Origin: Massospora cicadina
Lineage: Eukaryota; Entomophthoromycota; Entomophthoromycetes; Entomophthorales; Entomophthoraceae
Length of the DNA: 64,000 bases
Assembly (NCBI GenBank): GCA_022478985.1
Contig: JAKSZP010002691.1
Span: 62,001 to 126,000 of the forward strand
Direction: 5' to 3'
Shown: one piece after another, positions 54,635 through 63,380 of the stretch
Numbering within the stretch: position 1 is the first letter of the stretch
Layout: each line of letters begins with the position of its first letter
The notes under the pieces: generated by a model
The model's database searches: none
The model's input: the letters and a program-made list of their open reading frames with translations, nothing else
Told to the model about the DNA's origin: nothing
Program-made: the position numbers and the translations under genes

Positions 54635-55860
54635 ATCTTACCCAATCGCTGCACCCAAGCCCCAGTTGAAACTGACTTGGGACCAATCCCAACCAAAAAA
54701 TCTTTTTACCCCATTGATGGTGCACCGAACTTATCCGCACCACAAAAAATTCGTCCGACGTCAGGAAAACAAAAAGCGAAGGCCAAAGCCAACGCGACTC
54801 TTTCCACAAAAATTAACAAAAACCCCGATAGCGTTGCTGCTAATACCTGTGCTGCTGTGAAAGCCCGTGGGGACCTGGAAGAGGCTGGTGGGCCCAGGGG
54901 CCCACCCCTCGCACCTAAGGTGCAATGGGGGAAACCTTCACTCTAGGGATGCTGAATATCGCCGGACTCAAGGCCTCCCTATCCTGGGCTAGGAAACTGA
55001 GTTTTTTACAGAACAATTTACCCGTGGATATCCTGGCCATCCAGGAGTCCCACTGTCCATGAGGTTCTGAGGAAGCTTGGAAAACAATGCTCCTACCATC
55101 CCTATCCTTTTGGTCAAAGCACTGTGGGGTGCTAATTCAGAAAAACAATTTTTTCAAATTTACATCTTCAGAAACATTCCTAAATGGCCGAGTGCTCATT
55201 GTCACCTTCTCATGGGCTGATGTTGCACACACAATAGTCAACATTTACGCCCCAAACGGTGCACATGAGCGTCATGAATTTTTCTCATCGGTCAAATCCC
55301 TCCCGCTACCCCCTGATTCTTTCCTAGTTGGTGACATGAACTGTTAGCTAACCTCACCAACGGACTGGAGGCCGCCCTCACCCCATGCCCCACAGGGTCA
55401 CGTAGAACTACACGTTCTAAAAGCCACCCTTGGGTTAAGGGATGCGCTGCCACGACATGCCCCACTGCTCGAAAACATGACGCGTCCCCACGTCCATAAC
55501 AGCCAATTAAGGTCCATGACCCGCATTGACCTTATTCTAGCGCCAGCGAAATTCCAACCCCACATCTCCCACTTCAAAACAACAAAAATGGAATTCTCTG
55601 ACCACCGACTGGTCTCAATAACATACCACTTACTTATCACAGTTGCAAAGGCCCCACATTGGTGCAAAATCGCCCCCCCCAAGCTCGCATCACCAGGATT
55701 TTCTACGTGGGTGGAAGAGGCAACTTTGGCAAAATTGTTTGTTGCACCGTTTTGTGTGGACCCCATTTCCACATGGGCAACTTTCAAAGAAGACACCATC
55801 TGCCACTATCGCCATCTCTCCTCCAGACGCTCACGAGCCACATCGTCAGTTATATTGTGA
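54635..55860 (+). pseudogene. LINE-C ORF2 endonuclease and linker
   Basis: MLNIAGLKASLSW starts the domain near 54950. Then VDILAIQESHCP-stop-GSEE (TGA 55060-55062), DVAHTIVNIYAPNGAHERHE (Glu/Asn region), FLVGDMNC, RIDLILAPAKFQPHISHF and EFSDHRLVSITYHL, with the catalytic Asp-His at SDH. The linker continues at 55643-56107. Confidence 0.9.
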
Positions 55861-57120
55861 GTGCTGGCAGAATTGGCCCACTTGGAGTCCAACATTCCAG
55901 CCACAGGATATAGCCCTGCATGGGGCTGGAAGCGGGCGGAGGCAGCCGCCCACCTCAACGCACTCGAAAGACAACACAAACATCAGGTTTGTGTCCAATA
56001 CAGGGCCACACGCATCACTAAAGGTGACAAGTGCACCGCATACTTCTTCAAAAAAATTTTGCACCACGCTAAAGCGTGGCCTGCACACAGGTGCAAAGAT
56101 TGAATAATTCCATTGCGGACACACCAACCAAAGTGGCAATCGAAATGCAAAGATATTACTCCGAGTTATACCGAGCAGAACCAATTCAGCCAGCTGAAAT
56201 GGCGGAATTTCTCAACTGAGCTCATATCTGCACCGTTTTCTGATACCCAGAAATAATGAAAAAAATTACTCCAAATGAATTATGGACAGCCATTTGCGGT
56301 GCGCCAAGCCGAAAATGCCCAGGCCCAGATGGCATTCCTTATGAGTTCTACAAAAATTATTTTAAATATATATCCCCATTGCTGCTAGCCTCACTCAACC
56401 AAAGCCTGTTGGAAACGCCCCTCCTACCAGGAGGACATGAGGCCTTTACTGTCACACTCTTCAAGCAAGGGGATAGGCTTGACTTAGCCAACTAACGCCC
56501 CATTTCTCTAACTAACACAGACACCAAGATTTTAACCAAAATCATGGCTAACCGTTTAGGGACTGTAGCATCTGCCACCATCTCCCCAGAATAATTTGGT
56601 TTCATCTCCAGAAGGTCGATTTGGGATAACGTGCACTCAGTGGCTAATGTGTGTCAGTCCACAGCCTCTGGGGCACTTGTATTTTGGACCAACAAAAGGC
56701 CTATGATAGAGTAAACTGGGAATACCTTAGGGCCTGCCTCCATCAATTCCGCTTACCCCCCGCTTCATTAACTGGGTGATGCTGCTCACGGAATCTGCAA
56801 CAATGGCAGTGCGTGGCCCAGGCTTCCTAACGGAAGTAGTCCACCCTCAAAGGGGCCTGCGACAAGGGACCCCCTCAGCCCACTCTTATACAACTTCAGC
56901 CTTGACCCACTACTGCGAAATGTGAATGCCCACCTCACTGGGACCATGTGCCAGGCTAAACCCCAGTCAAGATGATGTCATTTGCAGATGATTGCGTAGT
57001 GGGGGTGTCTAATAACAAAGATGCACGTGCGCTTGAAGCCCTCATCCAGGAATATTCCCGGGTAAGCAACGCGGCACTGAACGCCTCCAAAACCGAAATC
57101 ATCCTCCTTGGTCGGTTTTA
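55861..57120 (+). pseudogene. LINE-C ORF2 reverse transcriptase
   Basis: RKCPGPDGIPYEFYKNYFKY, LAN-stop-RPISLTNTDTKILT, PE-stop-FGFISRRSIWDNVHS (TAA 56592-56594), and MMSFADDCVVGVSNNKDARA with FADD at 56981-56992 intact. One-base deletions near 56685, 56760 and 56870 (compared with LINE-A) shift the frame. Confidence 0.92.
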
Positions 57121-58560
57121 TAACTGCTGGGCCCCAGCAAGTAGCTCCCAACCCGGCCCATCTGCTCGCCCACGTCCACGCCTTACTAACTCAACACACA
57201 CCGCTCCACTGGTGCTCCCCTTTGTGCCACGTCCTACCATAGGACCAGTACGCCATCTGGGCGCGTGGATGGAGGCAGGCGGATACGCGTCAGCAGTAAT
57301 GGAGTGCTGTATACTGGACAACGTGACGAAGCGAATCGCCTCACTCAGAGCCCACCCTACTACCCTCACTGGCAGGGTTGTTCTTGCTAACACTAGCTCC
57401 TATCCAAAGTCTGGTTTGGAGCCCACGCCATCCCCTTCTCCCCAAGCTTCTTCAAATCCCTGTATGCTTTGCTGCAAGGATGGCTTTGGTCAGGCCGCCC
57501 TCCACCAGTAAGGCTAGAGGTCATGTTTGGCCCTCATCATCAAGGTGGTATGGGCCTGCTTGACTTCAAAGCCCATGCCGCCAAGATCCTGGGTACCTGG
57601 ATCGCGGCCGTCACTGCTCCTACACTCCCATCCCAACACTGGTCCCGCGCAGCCCGCTCCAACTTCTCCCGAGCCTTGGGCCTCAATAATCCATCAAACC
57701 CCCACTCCCTGATGAAATACCTCGCATCACACACATCGGCCACAGGTCCCCACGGGACTAAAACCCACTACAAACGTATCCTACTCTCCATGCGAAGCGC
57801 AGAGTGGAGAATTCGTATTAGTGGACATACAACCTGAAGAGGCCGCCCCTCTCCTCAGTTCACACAAGAGGTACAGGGGCTACCCATCCATGATGGCGTG
57901 ATCCCCATTCGACCCAAGTCCTATCCAGGGTGGACTACCTGGACATAATGGACATCCCTTACTCCATTGAGACCCAAAAAACTATCTGTATAACGTACAC
58001 CATCCTCTGTTGCAGCCTCAAGTCCGCTCCCATGTGTGGCGCTGCCTGAGGCGGGTGTATCGTACAGCTGAGTGCTCGAATGCTTTACACTCATCCTGTG
58101 TCATATGTGGCCAGTATGGAACGCTGTTCCACCGCCTGGAGAAGTGCCCCACCTCTAAAGTGATATGGCGCGAAGTCCAACGTCTGCTAGGCCAGTATCA
58201 AACGCATCCCTTCAGTCTGTCAAGAGATATGTTTGCTTCATCAATGGCCTCCCCCTCCCACCCTCCCTCCGTGCTCTGGTGGTTGCAATCGCCATGTGGA
58301 CTATCCACACGATTGTCTTGGATGCCATCGCTGGATCCATCCCCACCCTCCCTGAAGCTGTTCACAGATTCCGGTTTCATTTGGTGGACCACTTTCAAGC
58401 GTGGATGTTTGGATACCTCCCACCACATCGCCAACAGCTGGTCTCCTCCTGGTTCCCAGTCTGGTTCATCAAATCAGACCCCTTCCTCCACACGTGCTCA
58501 ATAGTGGCTACGGCCCCTTCACACGTTCCCTCCCTCTCCCCATAAGTGGCATTCCCGCTG
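57121..58560 (+). pseudogene. LINE-C ORF2 C-terminal region with Cys/His finger
   Basis: HLGAWMEAGGYASAVMECCI, HHQGGMGLLDFKAHAAKIL, then frame 58010-58504 with LHSSCVICGQYGTLFHRLEK and SKVIWREVQRLLGQYQ. The finger C-x2-C...H is intact. No RNase H domain follows before the 3' tail. Confidence 0.87.
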
Positions 58561-58619
58561 GCAACAAGAGATAGCATCGCTTCTCTGGGGTGCCTCCCCT
58601 GGTACTATGTTTTGTCTCG

Positions 58620-58678
58620 TCTGAGTCATATTTGGAAGTGTCCGTCCCATGGCCAGCCTTCCCCGCAATAGATTCAAA
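58620..58678 (+). repeat. LINE-C conserved 3' tail
   Basis: TTTGGAAGTGTCCGTCCCAT and GGCCAGCCTTCCCCGCAATA end the copy just before the duplication. Basis for comparison with the M and SINE tails. Confidence 0.9.
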
Positions 58679-58695
58679 TTCAATCCCCTAGTTGT
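58679..58695 (+). repeat. LINE-C target-site duplication, right
   Basis: Exact copy of 53393-53409. Confidence 0.95.
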
Positions 58696-58750
58696 TGGAT
58701 TGTAGGTAAAAAATGCACCGGCGAGCATCTTCCTCACCAGAAATCCAACA
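58696..58750 (+). repeat. G3 3' LTR, right piece
   Basis: Ends GCGAGCATCTTCCTCACCAG and AAATCCAACA, matching the 5' LTR end GCAAGCATCTTCACCACCTA and AAATCCAACA. Confidence 0.92.
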
Positions 58751-59299
58751 CATAACCCTCGCGGAATTCTTGTGGGTTTTAACAACTCTTTATTAGCTAT
58801 GAGGGCACAATTCTCCTGATCCTCTGGCGCAAACATAATCTTCCAATAGCCACTGGAAAGATTCATTGTGGAGCAAAAATTGGGATCCGCCAAGTGTTGT
58901 AATGAATCATCAAACTGTGGCAGTGGATAGCTGTCCTTCCGCTTAAGGGCATTTAACCACTGGTAGTCCATTACTATCCAGTGGTCACCATCCTTCTTCC
59001 ATATAAGCAATAAGGGTGAAGCCCAGAGACTTTGGGAGGGCTAGATTAATCCTACGTTCAAGAGCTGTTTTAATTTCTTTGTCACATTAGCTTCTTCAAT
59101 TTTTAGATTTCTGGTAGGTCTAAGCACGGATTGGGACAGAGTCACCCATCAACACTATATGTTTCACCTCTTTTATCATTCCAAATTCATTGGTGCCTTT
59201 TGAGAATATAACATCATACTCCTCAACCAAAGCATCTTATTTCTTATGCTGCTCAAAGGTGAGAGTGTCATTTATTTTCACTTCAACATGGCTGATGGT
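58751..59299 (-). pseudogene. G6 reverse transcriptase N-terminal part
   Basis: The minus frame reads LLIWKKDGDHWIVMDYQWLN, KRKDSYPLPQFDDSLQHLAD, and NLSSGYWKIMFAPEDQENCA followed by LLKPTRIPRGLC. These are RT motifs up to the block before YxDD. The RT is then cut by the G3 LTR end at 58750, and the frame continuing into LINE sequence is accidental. Confidence 0.9.
59285..59299 (+). repeat. M2 target-site duplication, left
   Basis: AACATGGCTGATGGT is repeated exactly at 62577-62591. Confidence 0.92.
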
Positions 59300-59552
59300 G
59301 AGTTTTCTTTCCGCTTGACAACTATTTTGAGCGATTTTTAAAAAACAAGCTGATTTACCACCACTGCCTCACCACAAAAATAGCCAAATTTATGTCCTCA
59401 GATCCATCACCTGCTGCCCCAGTATGGGGCTGCGGTTCTTCACCCGCTAGCATTTACCACCCAGCAGGCAAACGCATGCTGACTGACTCATCCAGTATTC
59501 CAAATACATCTGGCTGCTATTTCCCTCCAAGGGACCTACCACTGCACCTCGC

Positions 59553-59816
59553 ATGAGTCCACCCAACCCACCCCACCCCCTAGCCCTACCCCAATCCAAT
59601 ATTCACTTTTGCCTTCGCATCAAGTATGGTCATTTCCTTCAATATGTTGACAAAGAAATAATTGAGCTGGCAATGACCACCTTTGCGCCAGCAGGGTTTA
59701 TTGACTTCCGCCCTTGTAAAGGCTATTTTTATATTGGATTCACCATTAAAGAGGATGCAGCCGCTGCAGCAGTTACGCTCTTAATATACAAAAACATTTT
59801 ATTACCACCACCTTAA
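59553..59816 (+). pseudogene. M2 RRM-like N-terminal domain
   Basis: The 87-residue frame has FCLRIKYGHFLQYVDKEIIE and PAGFIDFRPCKGYFYIGFTI, then KEDAAAAAVTLL. It aligns with LINE-C ORF1 VYLDIQKTALWEKFCEDVYK and GYFAPHSMSRGWLDLGFESK-AADEAAVV: a beta strand, a helix with W/F, then G-Y/W-x-x-x-G-F and an Ala/Glu helix. This is the first evidence that M derives from, or shares, a LINE ORF1. M1 begins inside this domain. Confidence 0.75.
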
Positions 59817-60400
59817 CACGTCTCCAAGATGATACCACTCTCGTGCTGACCTTTGTGAACCTCCCCTCACACCTCCCCTCAAACACTTTATGAGGAGTTG
59901 ATATCAGGGACGTCCACTTACAGAGAAACCCCTTTCCTCCAATTCATTGTACCAAGTGGTGCTGAACGCCACGCGGCACCTTGAGCAATGGCCACCATCA
60001 CCCCCCACCAGCTGAACATGGCTAGTACATCCCACAACATGCTTATATCACATCTTCACCTAACCATTTCCTTTGGGCCCACACTGACAATGGTCTCACA
60101 ATTTTCACCCACTGATATGAATTGAACCATATGAAAAAAGCATGATAATATAATTCACACCATGAGAACAAGGACAACTCCATTCATGAGGCCACAGCAA
60201 CAGCGTTTGAGTGGGAATTTTGCCTTCTCCACCCCTTACAGGCCATGCACTCGAATCAGAAGCAAAATCTAGAACCTCAAACCCAATCTGGCCAATTCAT
60301 ACCCATGCCAACCAATTGAGAGCGGGTTTGGACCCATGTTCAATTCAGAAAATCCCCCGCCCCAAAACCTACCCAACCAAAGTCACCTACCACCCTATCT
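59817..60400 (+). pseudogene. M2 linker with damaged CCHC knuckle
   Basis: VNLPSHLPSNTLYEE-type sequence aligns with M1 ALPTHLPPAVLHPE. At 60104-60145 the frame reads FTH-stop-YELNHMKKA-stop, aligned with M1 CQSCFELDYSKRKC: all three Cys positions are lost (one Phe, two TGA) but the His is kept. Confidence 0.65.
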
Positions 60401-61170
60401 TCCCTAATCAACCAAAATTCCCTGGAACTTATTGGATGAAGTGACAAAATCTTGTGAAATTGTCCCACTACTGTGTTATCCAATTGATTTTGTACCTTAC
60501 CTGAATTCAGAATTTAATGCCCTAGCCTCAATCAACTTATATGTCCCCAAAACTAAGGCCACCCTTTTCCAAAGTGATCATCAGCTTGCCATGGTTGTGA
60601 CAGCCTCACCCAATAATCTCCGTTTTCACTAATTGTATGCAAAATCTGTCACAGAATTTAAAAAGGCTGCACCCCCTTGTTCCCCTCCAATTTTCCTCCT
60701 ACTACAAAAGAGGAAATCTGTAAGTCTCGGGGAGTCCTTGGCTCTCAATTGGGCTATCTTTCCATTCCCAAATAAAAAGACACCAATGAGGATGGCGGTA
60801 CCCCTCATCACCCAGGGTGATCTCGCTCACATAGTTGATGAGTGATGGGTGACAGCCCGTCCGCTTTGTGCCCCACCTCCAATTCCCTCACTCACCTCAG
60901 CAGAACTGTTGTGGGGAATTAGTGAAATCTGTACTGAGATTATTGAACTGAAATTGGTCATATCTAATTTTGGTTGCAATCTGGCTGATGGCTGGAATTC
61001 AAATGGCTGTAAAAGCATGAAGAATGAGATATTACCCAGATCACCTGACAGTTCCAATCTGACTCTTAAACTGGTAGAACAAATATTGGGCGCCATCAAT
61101 GATGGTTCGAAGCCTTCTGATAGTAATTTGGACGTTGCGCCTGATGTGCTATTTTTGACCAAATGAATGG
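60400..61170 (+). pseudogene. M2 PWNLL and middle region
   Basis: Frames read PWNLLDEVTKSCEIVPLLCY and LFQSDHQLAMVVTA (M1 PWELLAEI, FCSDHQLAV), then LNWAIFPFPNKKTPMRMAVP, LITQGDLAHIVDE, a stop, and ISEICTEIIELKLVISNF and LGAINDGSKPSDSN. The second half matches M3 closely (DWAIFPFLNKK, TQGDHTHVVDE). Function unknown. Confidence 0.75.
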
Positions 61171-62310
61171 TTAAATGACTGACCATGGGCGGGTTGGCCA
61201 CCCCGAACCCGTTCCCAACCAAATGGTCCCATCACAATATGGGATGGCCTTGGGGGATTCCCATCACTCGTCGGGCTAAACGCCATCATGCTAACTGTCA
61301 GAAATGTAGTTGAGCCTTGCCCAGACATTTGAGGTCGACCAACAGAGACTCAGCCTGCCACCAAATTTTGCAATGTCAGTTTCCAGAAAATAAACCCCCC
61401 ACTTCCAAACAATTCGCCAGTTAGGTCAAATTTGTGGATCTTGCCCACGCCTTGTCACTACCCAATTGATCACTATTTAATCAATTGCATGGCACTTAGA
61501 AAATTGTTGGTCGATTTTCTTACTTTCTTTCCCAAATAAAAATTTTACTAAAAACCCCAAATCTTTATTTTTTTTTCTTTCTAACCACATCCCAGATGAC
61601 ATTCTCCTGGTGGTCCACTGCTCTGCACTCTGGGTGGGCCTTACCAATCCTTTGGTTAATATGGTTCCCTCCATTGCAAATTGGTTTCAATGAGTCTGAT
61701 AACTTTGGCTCTACAACCCTGTTCTCATGACCTTCCAGCAGCAATATACAGGGATCTTATGGCCCTATGTCTTCCAACTACAAGAGAAAATACGCCTCTC
61801 TACCACCCCTGACAAAATGGCCTTAACAACTAAGAATCTCGTTGAGACTTTTCACAGTAGTTCCCATCCTGTTACTAGAACCCCTGGGTCTGGAGCGTAT
61901 TCAGTGTGGTTTGCTGTCAGAATACTTTTAACCTTGACATTTCGCCACCATTATGTGGTATCATATTTCCCAACTCCATATCAAGTCATATGGTTGGCAA
62001 TGTCTCTGGCATTCTGGCTTGCTTTCTGGATGCCCACGCATCCCAACTGGCAGGCCGGTCTAAACTTCTTCTGCTGTTTCCATGACAAAATCCAACGCCT
62101 CTATGAAACTGCCACCACCGCTGTCAAGCATTTCGCTGAACTGGCAGATTTTTCCCCATTTACATACACCACAAGAGCCAATATTACAAAATTAGAATAA
62201 CTTCCCAACGCCTGCGTCCAGGCTGAACACCATATTTCCAAAATCATAAATGCTTTGATCCAGGCCCAAATAGTCAATCTCAACAACTATCTACTCACCT
62301 TGACCCTTAT
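61171..62310 (+). pseudogene. M2 hydrophobic, probably multi-pass region
   Basis: After a gap with the M3-shared ILQCQF, frames read ILLVVHCSALWVGLTNPLVN, YTGILWPYVFQLQEKIRL, then AYSVWFAVRILLTLTF, VIWLAMSLAFWLAFWMPTHP and GLNFFCCFHDKIQRLYETAT. Three to four segments of 17-22 apolar residues separated by short polar loops suggest a multi-pass membrane protein. The frame 61727-62200 is 157 codons without a stop, long for this decayed window. A Leu/Ile-rich helix follows to about 62340. Confidence 0.72.
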
Positions 62311-62576
62311 CCCGCAGATTCCCCAAGCCCTTACTCTCAGCATTGATCTGCTTCTACAATGCTGAACCTGATGATGATCCGTTCAATCCCCCTCCACCTC
62401 CGCCAGGGTGGGATAAGCAGCTCACCGCTCTGCCACCTGGTAGGTAATTTTCTCATTTCGTTTTATGTCCTGCTGCTCAATAAGGGCAGTCGATTAATGT
62501 TTTTTGGTTGGTTTAGTTTTGGATTTTCAGTTTTGGTATTGTCCATCCCCTTGTCAGCTTACCTCGGTTAAATTAA
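62311..62576 (+). pseudogene. M2 acidic Pro-rich C-terminus, 3' UTR and tail
   Basis: EPDDDPFNPPPPPPGWDKQ (about 62360-62420) ends the coding part and matches M1 EDEPPDPPPLPPWRDK. The 3' tail (62540-62576) is TTGTCCATCCCCTTGTCAGC then TTACCTCGGTTAAATTAA. Confidence 0.8.
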
Positions 62577-62591
62577 AACATGGCTGATGGT
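62577..62591 (+). repeat. M2 target-site duplication, right
   Basis: Exact copy of 59285-59299. Confidence 0.92.
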
Positions 62592-63380
62592 AGTGTCCTC
62601 ATCAATTCCTAGGTCAGGCAAATTCCTGCACCTACAAATGGATTCAACTTGATCCACCAGTAGGGTGCAAACATGGGAGATAGGTCAGCTTCAGGTTATT
62701 TGCATGGGTTGATCCACAAAATTTGCCATCAATACAGTTAAGGGCCCCTAATAGGCAGGATCCAATAACCTCAGGTAGGTAAGAGGCTCATGTATGGCCA
62801 GATTAGTATCCCCACTAATATCTAACAAATAAACTTGTGGTATTTTACCTTGGACTCCAGAGTCCACTAGTATATGTGACTTTGGGGTATAACAACCCAG
62901 TTATTGGAGTATAAGGCCTTCCCCTTCTGAGCTTCAGCACTGGAAGGAGGCAGCTTATTTTTTTTCGGAATAATGACTCAATATTTTAACCAGCTCTCAA
63001 ATGTTGGATCAGAACAAAAAACTTCTGGTTTTCATTTCCTTTTTCTTTTTAGGGGTGTCCTTAACTACCAACTTATGTGGTATCATAGGATAGAGAAGTA
63101 CAAATTCTTATCACTTATTTTGTTATGAAATTTAATAAGGAATTGGGTCCAATCTAAGGTCAAGATTGTCATTCTCTAATACAACTGCTGGGGCCATCAC
63201 AACCAGAGATCCAAACTGAAGTGGCAGAGTGGCATAGGGACCCAAGTTTTGAGTCTGCTGGGACCCTGCCATCTTATAATCCATGGTTTGTTTTTGATCC
63301 AGTGCAACTTTTATCTTCTTCACCAGACAAAAGGAGATTAAATTAACTAAAGACCCAGTATAACTATAGCTAGGATTTTC
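62592..63380 (-). pseudogene. G6 protease and linker
   Basis: The minus strand reads YTGSLVNLISFCLVKKIKVA followed by GSQQTQNLGPYATLPLQFGS and VVMAPAVVLENDNLDL, matching the G2 protease from core to C-terminus. The catalytic Asp is Tyr (YTG, 63351-63362). The left part, up to M2, is decayed linker. Confidence 0.82.

Larger units (their letters stand above)
53410..58678 (+). mobile_element. LINE-C: full-length LINE with 17-bp duplication
   Basis: 5.27 kb bounded by an exact 17-bp duplication, so both termini are defined: 5' AGGAACTTTTCTTTCTCGTT, 3' GCCTTCCCCGCAATAGATT plus CAAA. ORF1 and ORF2 are in the same order as in LINE-A. Stops and frameshifts make it inactive. Inserted into the G3 3' LTR. 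Confidence 0.95.
45886..58750 (+). mobile_element. G3: Ty3/gypsy with LINE-C in its 3' LTR
   Basis: The 5' LTR (45886-46551) runs TG...CA. The 3' LTR is 52795-53409 plus 58696-58750, interrupted by LINE-C. The LTRs are 666 and about 670 bp. The interior carries gag, protease, RT, RNase H and integrase, all broken, and closely follows G2 at protein level. It is the host for a SINE and a poly(A) stub as well. No matching 5-bp flank is seen at its outer ends. Confidence 0.93.
59300..62576 (+). mobile_element. M2: full-length ORF1-membrane retroposon
   Basis: A 3,277-bp insertion with an exact 15-bp target duplication. The 5' end (GAGTTTTCTTTCCGCTTGAC) resembles the LINE 5' end (ACTTTTCTTTCTCGTTGCAA). 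The 3' end (GTCAGCTTACCTCGGTTAAA) resembles the LINE and SINE tails. Coding order: RRM-like domain, PSHLP linker, damaged CCHC, PWNLL region, middle region, hydrophobic region, Pro-rich end. No endonuclease or RT motif is present, so it must have moved using another element's enzymes. M1 and M3 are further copies. Confidence 0.9.

Noticed and set aside
61727..62200. Retroviral-type envelope gene in the M element
   Set aside because: No signal peptide, furin site or fusion-peptide pattern is visible, and the element has no LTRs; multi-pass hydrophobicity argues against a single-anchor envelope.
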